From assembly GCA_002375765.1 (NCBI GenBank), contig DFMV01000047.1:1-64000 (forward strand): a DNA stretch of 64,000 nt. The letters run 5' to 3'. The DNA is from Rhizobiales bacterium UBA3584. GTDB taxonomy: Bacteria > Pseudomonadota > Alphaproteobacteria > Rhizobiales > Devosiaceae. The translations under genes and the position numbers were made by a program. The notes below the pieces were generated by a model. The model was given only the letters and a program-made list of their open reading frames with translations, searched no databases and had not been told where the DNA came from. Numbering within the stretch: position 1 is the stretch's first letter; every line of letters begins with the position of its first letter. Positions 17,148-27,300 of this stretch are shown one piece after another.

Positions 17148-18792
17148 AGAGCGCCTCCTTGAACGGCGCATCCCCCAGCCGCCGATAGGCTGAAATAAAC
17201 GTTTCGTCGTCGGTTGTGCGCTGGGCGATATAGGCATCGACCAGCCGCTCGATGGCGCCCGAAACCTCTTCTGCAACGAACCCCGGGCCCAAAATCTTGC
17301 CCACCGACGCCTCTTCGGTGCCATCACCGCCGACGGTGATCTGGTAGAGCTCGGTGCCCTTCTTTTCGACGCCCAGAATGCCGATATGGCCCACATGGTG
17401 ATGCCCGCAGGCATTGATGCAGCCCGAAATCTTGATCTTGAGCTTGCCGATTTCCTTCTGCCGATCGGGCGCTGCGAACCGGCGCGAAATGTCCTGCGCA
17501 ATCGGGATCGAGCGCGCATTGGCCAGCGCGCAGAAATCGAGTCCCGGGCAGGTGATCATATCGGTGATCTCGCCCGAATTGGCATCCGCCAATCCCGCTT
17601 CCACCAGCCCGTCGTAAACGGCGCGCAGATCGCTCAGTGCCACGTGGGGCAAAACCAGGTTCTGCTCATGGGTCACCCGAACCTCGTCGAACGAATATCG
17701 TTCGGCGAGATCGGCCACCGCTTCCATCTGTTCGGCCGTCGCATCGCCGGGCGCGCCGCCGATGGGCTTGAGTGAAATCGTGATCGAGGTATAGCCCGAC
17801 CGCGCATGGGGGAAGGTGTTGTTTTCCAGAAACCGCCCATAGGCCGGATCGAGAATCTTTTCCCGCTCCACATCGATGGAAACCACACCGTGGTCCTTAT
17901 AAGCCGGCTGCGCGAAATAGGCGTTGATCCGGTCCAGCTCGGCCTCGGGCAGGGTCAGCACGCCGCCGCGCATCTGGGAGAATTCATCCTCCACCTGCGC
18001 CTTGATGGTCTCCAGCCCTTCCTCGTGAACAAGGATCTTGATGCGCGCCTTGTACTTGTTATCGCGGCGGCCATACCGGTTATAGACCCGCAGGATCGAC
18101 TCCAGGTACGCCAGCAGATGCTCGTGCGGCACAAAGCCGTTGATGAGCTTGGCGATCATCGGCGTGCGGCCCAGGCCGCCACCGACATAAACCGCCCAGC
18201 CGATTTCGCCCGAGCCGTTGGTCTGCGCCATCAGCCCGATATCGTGGAATTTCACCGCCGCGCGGTCGTTGGGAGCGCCGGTGATGGCGATCTTGAACTT
18301 GCGCGGCAGGAAGGTGAATTCAGGGTGCAGGCTCGACCACTGCCGGATGATCTCGGCCACCGGACGCGGATCGATGATCTCATCAGCCGCCGCACCGGCA
18401 AACTGGTCGGTCGTGACGTTGCGAATGCAGTTTCCCGACGTCTGGATGGCGTGCATTTCCACGCTCGCAAGATCGGCGAGAATTTCAGGGATGTCGCGCA
18501 GTTTCGGCCAGTTATACTGGATGTTCTGCCGCGTCGTGAAATGCCCGTAGCCCCGGTCATATTTCCGCGCGATATGGCCCAGCATCCGCATCTGCCTTGA
18601 ACTCAGCGTGCCATAGGGCACCGCCACGCGCAGCATATAGGCGTGAAGCTGGAGATAGAGCCCGTTCATCAGCCGCAGGGGCCGGAACTGGTCCTCGGTC
18701 AACTCTCCCGAAATGCGACGGCGCACCTGGTCTGAAAACTGCTCGACGCGCTCGGAAACAAACGCCGCGTCAAATTCGTCATATCGATACAT
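17134..18792 (-). CDS. cysI: Sulfite reductase hemoprotein CysI (nitrite/sulfite reductase family)
   Basis: CysI reduces sulfite to sulfide with six electrons. The 552-residue protein has the siroheme/[4Fe-4S] ligands Cys415 and Cys421 (CPGLDFC) and Cys458 and Cys462 (GCINACGHHH), plus RQNIQYNWPKL in the N-terminal repeat. There is no flavoprotein subunit gene here, so electrons probably come from ferredoxin. Start at MYRYDEF with GAGGA 5 bases upstream; it overlaps DUF2849 by 14 bases and cysH by 14 bases, so translation is coupled through the block. Confidence 0.94.
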   Translation of the reverse strand: MYRYDEFDAAFVSERVEQFSDQVRRRISGELTEDQFRPLRLMNGLYLQLHAYMLRVAVPYGTLSSRQMRMLGHIARKYDRGYGHFTTRQNIQYNWPKLRDIPEILADLASVEMHAIQTSGNCIRNVTTDQFAGAAADEIIDPRPVAEIIRQWSSLHPEFTFLPRKFKIAITGAPNDRAAVKFHDIGLMAQTNGSGEIGWAVYVGGGLGRTPMIAKLINGFVPHEHLLAYLESILRVYNRYGRRDNKYKARIKILVHEEGLETIKAQVEDEFSQMRGGVLTLPEAELDRINAYFAQPAYKDHGVVSIDVEREKILDPAYGRFLENNTFPHARSGYTSITISLKPIGGAPGDATAEQMEAVADLAERYSFDEVRVTHEQNLVLPHVALSDLRAVYDGLVEAGLADANSGEITDMITCPGLDFCALANARSIPIAQDISRRFAAPDRQKEIGKLKIKISGCINACGHHHVGHIGILGVEKKGTELYQITVGGDGTEEASVGKILGPGFVAEEVSGAIERLVDAYIAQRTTDDETFISAYRRLGDAPFKEALYGNG

Positions 18793-19084
18793 GTTCGTCC
18801 TCGCCCAGATGCTGGCGGTCAAAGCGCGGCGCGGTCGGCCCTTCGGACCTGATGCGCTCACGGATACGGTTGGCGTAAATTGCGCCGTTGATCGTTTCGA
18901 CGTCCTCGGATTCAAGGCTGATGATCCGGCCGGTCGCCTTGGTCGCCGCCATCGCGGCCTCGAGCGCCTCGGTCTCGTCCTTTGCAAACACCCGCGCAGC
19001 CTGAATGTCCTCGACCCAATTGCCTTGCGGATCGAGATAGACTGTCGCCCCGGAGAGCAGTTCGTTGCCTGTGAGGATTTTCAT
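18779..19084 (-). CDS. DUF2849 protein of the sulfite-reduction operon
   Basis: A 101-residue soluble protein typical of DUF2849, which in alphaproteobacteria almost always lies between cysG and cysI. It opens with MKILTGNELLSGATVYLDP and has an Ala/Glu-rich helix in the middle. No catalytic residues are evident. The strict gene neighbourhood suggests a role with sulfite reductase (assembly or electron delivery), but this is inference. Confidence 0.88.
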   Translation of the reverse strand: MKILTGNELLSGATVYLDPQGNWVEDIQAARVFAKDETEALEAAMAATKATGRIISLESEDVETINGAIYANRIRERIRSEGPTAPRFDRQHLGEDEHVSI

Positions 19085-19091
19085 ATGTGCC

Positions 19092-20486
19092 TTACGCTAC
19101 CTTGAACTTTTCTGCGGCAATGGCTTCGGCCTGCGCCCAATCGCCTGCGGCCACCGCTTCGCCGATAAAGATGATCGCCGGACCATCGACAAAATCGATC
19201 TCGCCCGATGCCAGCCCGCCAACAGTGCCCGCGTAAAGCGTCTTGTCGCTGCGTCCGGCATTGACAACGATTCCCACCGGCACGGAGCCCGAAAGCCCCT
19301 GCCCCATGAGATCGCTGGCCACCTGCCCGGCAATCGACTTGCCCATGTAAAGCCCAAGCGTCAGCCCTGATTGGGCCAGCGACGCCCAATGGGCAAGGTC
19401 TGAATTGTCCGCGCCGTGCGCTGTGGCGAAAACGAACCCCGAAGAGACCTTGCGCAACGTCACCGGTGTTGCCGTATCCGCGGCCGCGGCCAGCGCAGAT
19501 GTGACGCCCGGCACGATGGAGTACGCGATTCCCGCCTTGCGCAGCGCCGCGATTTCCTCGCCGGCGCGCCCGAACACCATCGGATCGCCCGATTTGAGCC
19601 GCGCCACCTTCTTGCCCTCGCGGGCCAGCCGCACGATCAGCGTGTTGATCTGAGCCTGCGAAAACGAATGATGACCCTTGGCCTTGCCCACCGAAATCCG
19701 GTCTGCATCGCGCCGCCCCATTTCGACGACGGCCGAGGGCACCAGCTGGTCATGAACGATAACGTCGGCTTCCTGCAGCAGGCGTTGGGCGCGCAGGGTC
19801 AGCAGATCCTCTGCCCCCGGCCCAGCCCCGATCAGCCAGACGACGCCATCACCCGACGCCGCCTCGGCATGCGCGGCCAAAAGCGCATCGGCCCTGGCCT
19901 CGCCCTCTCCGGCTGCAAGCGCATTTTCGATACCGGGCGCCGTCACCAGCGCCTCGTAATAGCGCCGCCGCGCCGTGCCATCGGAAAGCAACGCTGAAAC
20001 CTTCTCGCGCATCGATCCGGCCAGCCGGGCTATATCGCCCAGCCGGGGCGAAAACATCGCCTCGATCTTTGCCCGCACCAGCCGCGCCAGCACCGGCGCA
20101 TCGCCTTCGGACGATATGGCAATCGAGATCGGCGCCCGGTCCACAATGGCCGGGGTGAAGAAATCGCAGTTTTCGGGAACGTCCACCTCGTTGACCGGCA
20201 CACCCGCTTCGCGCGCCAGTTTGAGCGCCCGCGCGCCGTCGGGTCCGTGATCGGCCACGAACGCCAGCGCCGCATTGGCAAAATCTTCGGGCTCGACCGA
20301 GCGCGTAACCAGCGTCACATCCATCCCGGAAAAATCGGCCTCGAATTCAGGGGCGAACAGCACGACTTCCGCGCTGGTCTTGACCGCCAGCCGCGCCTTG
20401 GCCAAGGCTTCCTCATCACCGCCCACAATGACGATGCGCCGCCCTTTGACGGCGACCGAAACCGGGAATGTGTTAAGCCGTGCCAC
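19092..20486 (-). CDS. cysG: Siroheme synthase CysG
   Basis: CysG makes siroheme for CysI. The N-terminal part (GRRIVIVGGDEEALAKARL) is the NAD-dependent precorrin-2 dehydrogenase/ferrochelatase; the C-terminal half is the uroporphyrinogen-III methyltransferase (WLIGAGPGAEDLLTLRA, then RLKSGDPMVFGRAGEE and IVPGVTSALAAAA). Length is 464 residues from a GTG at 20486, which has GGAG 10 bases upstream and gives the family start ARLNTFPV; a TTG at 20570 would add 28 unrelated residues. It is the first gene of the sulfur block. Confidence 0.9.
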   Translation of the reverse strand: MARLNTFPVSVAVKGRRIVIVGGDEEALAKARLAVKTSAEVVLFAPEFEADFSGMDVTLVTRSVEPEDFANAALAFVADHGPDGARALKLAREAGVPVNEVDVPENCDFFTPAIVDRAPISIAISSEGDAPVLARLVRAKIEAMFSPRLGDIARLAGSMREKVSALLSDGTARRRYYEALVTAPGIENALAAGEGEARADALLAAHAEAASGDGVVWLIGAGPGAEDLLTLRAQRLLQEADVIVHDQLVPSAVVEMGRRDADRISVGKAKGHHSFSQAQINTLIVRLAREGKKVARLKSGDPMVFGRAGEEIAALRKAGIAYSIVPGVTSALAAAADTATPVTLRKVSSGFVFATAHGADNSDLAHWASLAQSGLTLGLYMGKSIAGQVASDLMGQGLSGSVPVGIVVNAGRSDKTLYAGTVGGLASGEIDFVDGPAIIFIGEAVAAGDWAQAEAIAAEKFKVA

Positions 20487-20959
20487 GGGTGAGGTTCTCC
20501 TGGCCGCAAACGAGATCGGTTCAGTTTCTGGAGTTGGCGGCGGGATCGGGAGGGACACGCGCTCTGCCAAACGTGTGCAAAATTAGGTGCTTTCGGCCCA
20601 TCCAGCAAGCGCAAGAACGGCTTTCGGAGACTTATTTCCCTCCCATGATGCCACTTGGAACGCCGCGCGCGGGCAAGGTCCCGATGCGCGAATAAATTTC
20701 CCTCTCACTCCCGGCCCGAAAAACACGACCGGAGCGATAGACAAGGACTGGCGCCGATGCTCGGCCTTGGGACTTGATCTTCTTTTGCCGCTGGCATAAC
20801 TCCTTCCGCGTCGAAAAGATCATGGCCGGTCTGGTTATTCCGGTGCCCGCAATCGCGGGATTGTCGCGATGAGCGAACCCACGGCACCAACCTTGATTTG
20901 GGTGGTGCTATGGTGGGACATTCGATCTGCCGTTCTCCGCCCTGTATTGTGAGATCGAC
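20487..20959. other. Long intergenic region upstream of cysG and the DUF2798 gene
   Basis: About 470 bases with no credible gene on either strand. It separates the leftward cysG block from a rightward small gene and should hold both promoters. A motif ATTTCCCTC occurs twice (20633-20641 and 20695-20703) and CTTTCGG occurs twice; these short repeats may be regulator sites for the sulfur genes. No strong -35/-10 pair was found. Confidence 0.4.
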
Positions 20960-21187
20960 ATGCCCAGCAAACACACCCTTTTGATCGCCCAGATCCTCAT
21001 TACCCTGATGATGGCCTTTTCGATGTCCGGGATCATGGGCTTTTTCGCCCTTGGCCCAACGCCGGAATGGCTGGCCAACTGGCCGAAATCCTTCATCATC
21101 GCCTGGCCCATCGCCTTTTGCCTGACGCTTCCGGTCGGCAAGATCGCATTTGCCATTTCGGGAAGCCTGACCGCTGCAGAAAAATAG
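20960..21187 (+). CDS. DUF2798 small membrane protein
   Basis: A 75-residue protein with two membrane helices (LLIAQILITLMMAFSMSGIM and FIIAWPIAFCLTLPVGKIAF), the second holding the WxxxxxxAWPIAF motif of DUF2798. Such proteins are common in proteobacteria and unstudied. It stands alone; the next gene has its own Pho-type control region. Confidence 0.82.
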   Translation: MPSKHTLLIAQILITLMMAFSMSGIMGFFALGPTPEWLANWPKSFIIAWPIAFCLTLPVGKIAFAISGSLTAAEK

Positions 21188-21263
21188 CCGCGCCCGCTTC
21201 TATCAAGGGGAAGACGGCGACACCGCCTTCCCCGCCTGGCTGGCCCCGACCCCATTCACCAGC

Positions 21264-21292
21264 CTGACATTTCCCTGTCATGCCGCTGTAAA
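21264..21292 (+). promoter_or_regulatory. Pho box (three direct repeats)
   Basis: Three 7-mers, CTGACAT (21264), CTGTCAT (21275) and CTGTAAA (21286), are spaced by exactly 4 bases, giving the 11-base period of PhoB binding sites (consensus CTGTCAT repeats). It lies 51 bases before the phosphoesterase start. Confidence 0.72.
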
Positions 21293-21342
21293 CCCCTGAT
21301 CGTACAGCCGTCGCGTATGTTCCCCAACGGAGACAGGACGCG

Positions 21343-23160
21343 ATGACTCCCGCCCCCAGAACCCTTCTTGTTGCCGGTCTTCTCGCGGCAACTGCCCTTT
21401 TTGCCCCCATCCCCGCGATGGCCCAGGCCAGCCAGGCTGACGAGCGCCTGTTGACCGACCCGTTCCTACAACTTCCCACAGAGGACGGCGTGCACGTCGT
21501 CTGGTTCACCGAATTTGAAGGCGAAGACCACACGGTTCTCGTCGGTGAACGCGAATTTACGGCCCAAACCATGAAGATGAGCCGTCTGGCTGAAGACAAT
21601 CAGTCCTGGGTCGGCACCCAGAATGGCGACGGTTCGGTGTATGCCTCCACCACCGCCCGCGACGTGTGGCGTCACGAAGCCTATGTGGACGGTCTGACCG
21701 CAGGCGAGCGCGAGACCTATTTCGTGCGCTCGACCGACGCCGATGGCGAGACCGTCGAAAGCCGGGCATTCTCCCTCGCCCCGCTTCCCGCACAAGGGCA
21801 GCCCCTGCGCATTCTCTTGACCTCCGATCATCAGCTCAAACCGATGACTCCGACCAACATGCAAAAGATCGCGGAGAATGTCGGTGAGCTCGACGCCGTG
21901 TTCTTTTCCGGCGATCTCCAGAATATCCCGGACCGGGCTTCCGAGTGGTTCGACGACAATCGCAGTTTCGCCTTCTTCCCCGGCCTTCAGGGCCACGCTG
22001 CCTACGCGCTGGCCCAGTCGCGCACCGAAGGCGACACCACCTTTGACACGACGACGACCTATCATGGCGGCGAAATCATCCAGAACGCCCCGCTGTTTCC
22101 GGTCATCGGCAACCACGAAGTGATGGGCCGCTACAATCCTGCCACCACTCTGGGCAGCCAGTTCAACGATCCGCGTCCCCGCGCTGTCGCCGAAGCGCTC
22201 TATGAGGCCAATGCCGACCTCTACAACCCGTCGGGCGCCACCGAAATCCGCGAACAATGGATCGCCGACAATTCGTTCAACACCACCACCTACGAGGAAA
22301 TCTTCACCCTGCCAGCAGATGGTCCGGGCGAGGAAACCTATTACGCCATCCGCTATGGCGATGTGTTCATGATCGGGCTTTACGGCACCCGCATCTGGCG
22401 CTCGCCCTCACAGTCCGAAGGCACCCGCGGCAAATACCGCGAGGCGGCAGCCGACCTCAACACCCCCGACGATTGGGGTTGGGGCGAGTTCATCTTCGAA
22501 GACATGGCCGAAGGCTCCGAGCAGTATGACTGGCTGGTCTCGGTTCTCGACAGCGAGGCATTCAAATCCGCGCCGGTCAAACTCGCCCTGATGCACCACC
22601 CGGCGCACGGGATGGGCGACAATTCCATTCCCGCCTACTCTCATCCCGAGCAGATTCTCGACTATGACGATGAGGGCCGTTTGACCGGCGTGCGCTACGA
22701 CTATCCGGTCGACGCCGACGTGTTCGTCAACCACGTCGAACCGCTTCTTTCGGACGCCGGCGTGCAGCTTGTCCACACCGGCCATTCCCACGTCTGGTAT
22801 CGCTTCGTGAACCCGGCTGGCATGAACATCCTCGAAACCTCCAATGTCGGCAACAATTACGGTTGCTACATCGAAGGCCATCAGGCGCGCGGCAACGCCC
22901 CGTCCGGTTTCGATTACGACCCTGCGGACTATGCCGTCACCGGCGATCCGCACGGCTATGAACCAGTGATGCCGACCGAGTTTTCGCCCATGACCAATGC
23001 GACCTCCGGCGAAGACCTCCCCTGCATCGCCAGCAACGAGATGACTGCATTCTCGATCCTCGAAACCGGTGCGGACGGCACAACCGTCAGTTCCTACGTG
23101 TTCGACACCACCGACCCCGAAGGTGAAGTCGAACTCTTCGACCGGTTCGCGCTGAACTGA
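21343..23160 (+). CDS. Secreted metallophosphoesterase with purple-acid-phosphatase-like layout
   Basis: A 605-residue exported phosphatase. Signal peptide residues 1-28 (LLAATALFAPIPAMA), then a fibronectin-like N-domain (DGVHVVWFTEFEGEDHTVLVG), then a calcineurin-like core with LLTSDHQ, FFSGDLQN, GNHEVMGRYN, LMHHPAHG and HTGHSH as metal ligands. The first motif is SDHQ instead of the usual DxH, a small deviation. It is likely periplasmic and frees phosphate from esters; a three-repeat Pho box upstream points to PhoB induction. A strong terminator follows. Confidence 0.9.
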   Translation: MTPAPRTLLVAGLLAATALFAPIPAMAQASQADERLLTDPFLQLPTEDGVHVVWFTEFEGEDHTVLVGEREFTAQTMKMSRLAEDNQSWVGTQNGDGSVYASTTARDVWRHEAYVDGLTAGERETYFVRSTDADGETVESRAFSLAPLPAQGQPLRILLTSDHQLKPMTPTNMQKIAENVGELDAVFFSGDLQNIPDRASEWFDDNRSFAFFPGLQGHAAYALAQSRTEGDTTFDTTTTYHGGEIIQNAPLFPVIGNHEVMGRYNPATTLGSQFNDPRPRAVAEALYEANADLYNPSGATEIREQWIADNSFNTTTYEEIFTLPADGPGEETYYAIRYGDVFMIGLYGTRIWRSPSQSEGTRGKYREAAADLNTPDDWGWGEFIFEDMAEGSEQYDWLVSVLDSEAFKSAPVKLALMHHPAHGMGDNSIPAYSHPEQILDYDDEGRLTGVRYDYPVDADVFVNHVEPLLSDAGVQLVHTGHSHVWYRFVNPAGMNILETSNVGNNYGCYIEGHQARGNAPSGFDYDPADYAVTGDPHGYEPVMPTEFSPMTNATSGEDLPCIASNEMTAFSILETGADGTTVSSYVFDTTDPEGEVELFDRFALN

Positions 23161-23181
23161 TTGCTCTCAGCACCAAAAAAG

Positions 23182-23208
23182 AAAGCCCCGCTTCGGCGGG
23201 GCTTTTGC
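23182..23208. terminator. Terminator after the metallophosphoesterase gene
   Basis: Stem AAAGCCCCGC / GCGGGGCTTT with a TTCG tetraloop, followed by TTTT; on the minus strand TTTCTTTTTT follows. It serves the converging ferredoxin gene too. Confidence 0.9.
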
Positions 23209-23217
23209 ATATCGGGT

Positions 23218-23538
23218 CTAACCCTGCCGCGTGGGAACGTTGACCACCAACCCGTCCAGTTCGTCCCGGATCCGGATCTGACACGAAAGCCGGCTGGTGT
23301 CCTTAACCTCGAAGGCAAAATCGAGCATGTCTTCCTCCATGGACGACGGTCCGCCGGTCACCCCGAACCATTCCTCTTCCACATAAACGTGGCACGTCGC
23401 GCAGGTGCATGCCCCGCCGCACTCGGCCACGATGCCGCGCACCCCGTTGCGGATCGCCGTCTCCATCAGCGTCGCCCCATTTTCCGCTTCGACTTCGCGG
23501 CGCGCGCCATCGGGTTCAACGAACGTGATCATAGGCAT
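23218..23538 (-). CDS. [2Fe-2S] ferredoxin, adrenodoxin-like (copy 2)
   Basis: A 106-residue ferredoxin with Cys40, Cys46, Cys49 and Cys86 in the C-x5-C-x2-C...C pattern and an acidic SSMEEDMLDFA docking helix. It resembles FdxB-like ferredoxins used in Fe-S assembly or monooxygenase systems and is a paralog of the one at 14.3 kb (shared AECGGxCxCATCHV). The ATG at 23538 has GGAG 7 bases upstream. It stands alone, so its partner is not shown by context. Confidence 0.92.
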   Translation of the reverse strand: MPMITFVEPDGARREVEAENGATLMETAIRNGVRGIVAECGGACTCATCHVYVEEEWFGVTGGPSSMEEDMLDFAFEVKDTSRLSCQIRIRDELDGLVVNVPTRQG

Positions 23539-23637
23539 AAAGTTGCTCCGGGGATAAATCTGTGAGGTGCCCCGGATATAGGAAAACCAGCCCGCACACA
23601 CAAGCGGGTCAACCTTGCGCAATGTTGGCGCGAAAAC

Positions 23638-24018
23638 TCAGTCCGAAACGATCGAGGAAATGTAGCCGCACACCTCGGAGACCGCCATGCCCAGATCGGC
23701 CAGCGTCTCCTCGTCCAGCTTGCCGTCGCGGACAAATTCCGCCTCGGCAGCCCGCGCCTGGGAGGCCAGAACCATGGCGCCAACCCCCTGGGCAGCACCT
23801 CTAAGCGTATGAAGCCCCAACGTTATTTCGTGCGGATCAGTCGCCGCGCTCACCCGCTCGAAATAGATGGCGACCTGCTTTTCGAACATGCGCAACACTT
23901 CGCATTCCAGCGCCCTGTCCCCCAGCGTCTGGCGCGCCAGATACACGAGATCGATGGGCCGGCTGGTCCTGTCGACCTTCACAGAATCGAGGCTCACCCC
24001 CGGCCGTGGCTGCATCAT
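23638..24018 (-). CDS. Histidine phosphotransfer (Hpt) domain protein
   Basis: A 126-residue four-helix Hpt protein. The phosphorylated residue is His70 in GLHTLRGAAQGVGA, the classic HxLKGxA-type motif with Arg instead of Lys. It would relay phosphate between a hybrid kinase and a response regulator; neither is in this window. It is divergent from the giant coiled-coil gene at 24352 with a 333-base gap between them. Start at MMQPRPG, GAGAG directly before. Confidence 0.88.
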   Translation of the reverse strand: MMQPRPGVSLDSVKVDRTSRPIDLVYLARQTLGDRALECEVLRMFEKQVAIYFERVSAATDPHEITLGLHTLRGAAQGVGAMVLASQARAAEAEFVRDGKLDEETLADLGMAVSEVCGYISSIVSD

Positions 24019-24351
24019 CTCTCACCCCGTTACGCAACTGTCACAATCACTACCGCCAGCTTAACCCTGATTGGATAAAAAGACCCTTAATCGCTGATAT
24101 CTGCTATATTTTCGGCTCCAGAGGGTGCACGAAAAAAGTCGTTAACGGTCTTTTAATAAAGATTTCAGCAATGGCCCCAAACCGTGTATAACTCAGGATA
24201 GAGAAATGGCTGTTGGGGTGATTGCGGGGCATGTTTCCGCGCGTTCGATATCCTGGCAGGCAATGTGACCGAAGCGGTTAGCTCCCGCCAAGGTATTGCC
24301 GCAAAAGTCATTTTTCTAAAATGCGGCGCATGAGTAAAGAGTATTTAGAGT
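24019..24351. other. Divergent intergenic region between Hpt gene and giant coiled-coil gene
   Basis: No gene is seen in this AT-richer 333-base stretch, which is expected to hold promoters in both directions. A weak candidate for the rightward gene is TTGCCG (24296) with TAAAAT (24317), spacer 15. The start codon at 24352 has only a weak SD (AAAGAG). Confidence 0.45.
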
Positions 24352-27300
24352 ATGGCGAACAAGTCGACCCCACCCAAGGACGATCCGGCAGCGCTGGCGT
24401 TTTCTGCTGTCGAAAACGCACTCAAGGACTCGGTCTTTTCAATGGATGACAAGCCAGCCCGCAAAGTAGAGAGCCAGCCGGCAAGCCGCGAACCCAGGCG
24501 CGAACAGCGCCGTGAGGCGCCCACCAACACCGAGCGTTTGCGCGCCGCCGACAAGATCGCCGCTCAGGCCTCCTCGGTCGCCAATGACGATCGTACCACC
24601 GCCGCCTCCGCGCTGTATGCCCTCCAGTCTCGTGCATCCAATGCGCCGATCTGGTTCGCCATCACCACGTCCCTTCTCTGGCTGATCGGCGTTGGCCTGA
24701 TCGCCGCCCTGCGCTACGGCCCGCGTTTCACTGAAGGGCTCTCGATCGCCGAATTTGTGCAAAGCCTTGATTTTGCAGCGCTCGCAGCGATCACCGCCCT
24801 GCCCATTCTCGCGATGATTTCCATCGCCTTCCTTGTGCGCCGTGCCCAGGATCTGCGCCTTGCCGCCGCCTCGATGACCCAGGCCGCCATGCGTCTGACC
24901 GAGCCCGAATCGGCTGCCGCACACAAGATCGCCACCGTCGGACAGGCCGTGCGCCGCGAGGTGAACGCCATCGGCGACGGGCTCGAACGCGCCCTCTCGC
25001 GCGCCGGCGAGCTTGAAGTGATGGTCCACAATGAAGTGACCGCACTCGAGCGCACCTATTCGGACAACGAAACGCGCATGCGCCAGCTCATCGAAGAACT
25101 GGCCAGCCAGCGCGACGCGGTGATCACCAATTCCGAGCGCATGCGCGAAGCCATCGCGGCCGTGCATGGAAACGTCACCAATGACCTTAACGAGATCGGC
25201 TCGTCGATCACCGAGAGGCTCAAGACGACCGGCAGCGAAGTCACTCAGGCGATTTCCGACCGCGCAACGGCCATGACCGAATCGATCGAAACGGCCGGCA
25301 CGACAATCGAAACCACGTTCGAACGCCGCTCGCAGAGCTTCGCCGAAACCATTGAGGGCCGCACCGCCGACCTCATCATGGCACTCGACGACAGCTCCAG
25401 CCGCCTCGATGGCACGCTGACCGACAAGGCCGAAGCGCTCGCCACCGCCATCGATACATCGACCGATCGCCTCGATACGGTGCTGACCTCCAGCGCTTCC
25501 AGCGTTCAGATCGCCCTCGAGGGCCATTCGAGCATGGTTGAAGCTGCATTGGGCGAAACGACCGGCCAGCTCAACGCCCTGTTTGAAACCCGAACCGCCG
25601 ATCTCACCAACGCGCTCGACAGCCGCAACCAGATTCTCGAAGACACTCTGGGCTCTGGGGTTTCGCGCATTGAAACCGCATTCGAGGGTCGCGCCGAAGC
25701 GATTGCCAAGGTTCTCGGCAGCGGCGTCGAGGATGTCGAAGCCGCGTTTGCGGGCCGAGCCGACGCGCTGGCGGCAGCGCTGGGAACCGGCGTGGCAGAA
25801 GTCCGGGCAGCATTCGAGGGCCGGGCCGAAGCTCTCGCAGACGCCCTGGGCGTTGGCGTGGAAAGCATCGAGGCCGCCTTCGGACGCCGGACCGATGCCT
25901 TGACAGAGGCGCTCGATCAGCGGGCCCGCGAGGTCACCGAGAATGTCGATGCGCGCATCAACTCGCTGGTGAATTCGCTCGATTCCCACACCATCTCGCT
26001 TTCGGCAGCCATCGAAGAAAAGTCGGCTACCATCGGCGAGGTTCTCAAGGGCTCGACCGAATCCATTCTCGTGGATTTCTCGCGGCGTTCCGAAGCGCTC
26101 GGATCGAGCTTTGCCGCGATGGGCGAGACCGTCTCCAATGGCATCGCAAGCCGCGCCGAGGAAGCAGAGGCAACCCTGAGCCGGATCACCAATCGGCTCG
26201 ACGAAACCTTCTCTATCCAGTCCAACGCCCTCCAGAGCCAGATCGAATCCATGAGCCTGCGCCTCGACGGTGCGCTCGAGGAATCGACCGAGCGCACGCG
26301 CGAGACCCTCACCAAGGCCGGCACCGATACGCTGGCCCAGCTCAATGCCCGGGTCGATGAGATTTCGGTCATTCTCGATAACCGCATCGGTCAGGTCGAC
26401 ACAATCGTTGGTGAAAAGGGCGAAAAGCTCGTTTCCTCGCTCGATGCGCACACCACCGAAATCGCAGACCGGTCAAACCGTCTGGAAACACTGCTCGACG
26501 ACAAGGGCCGCGCCCTTGCCAGCGCGCTGGAAACCGGCGGCGAGAGCTTTGGCGCCATGGCGGACGCCAAGACCGCGGCCCTCACCGAAGCCCTCGACGC
26601 GCGCGCGCAAGCCATCACGTCGGCCGTGGACCTGCGCACCGAGGCGCTCTCTTCGGCCCTCGACGCCCGCGCAGACGCGCTCAATTCGAGCCTCGATATC
26701 CGCACCGAGGCGCTCACATCGGCCTTTGATGGCCGTGCAGAGCAGATCGGTTCCGCCCTCGATGGCCGCGCCGAAGAAATCGCTTCGGTCATCGAAAGCC
26801 GCACTGGCAATCTGACATCGGCAATCGACAGCCGGACCGAACAGCTGACCGCGGCGCTCGACAGCCGCACCGAGCAGTTCAACAGCGCGCTCGATGGACG
26901 GACCGAGACCTTTACCTCTGCGCTGGATGGCCGGACCGAACAGTTCACCTCGGCGCTCGACAGCCGCTCCGAGCAGCTTACCTCCGCTCTCGATGCACGC
27001 ACCACCCAGCTCGATACAGCGCTGGCGGCCCGCACCACACAGCTCGATGACACGCTGGCCGAGCGCGCCAACGCCATGAATTCGATGCTCGACATCACCT
27101 CGAGCCAGCTCTCGGAAACGCTGACCGAGCGCACCCGCTACATGGGTGGCATCATCGACGAATCCGCCGAGCGCCTCGAACGCTCGATCGGCGATCGGGC
27201 TCGCGGGCTCGAAGAATCACTGGATGAAAAATCCCGCCACATGGCGGAGTCGATCGCCGACCGGACAAGCGAACTCACCACCGCTGTCGACGCCTCGGGC

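Noticed and set aside
24439..26451. Long open frame of about 670 codons on the minus strand opposite the giant coiled-coil gene
   Set aside because: It is a mirror of the repeat-rich gene: low-complexity, no SD, no family features. GC-rich repeats keep the opposite frame open.
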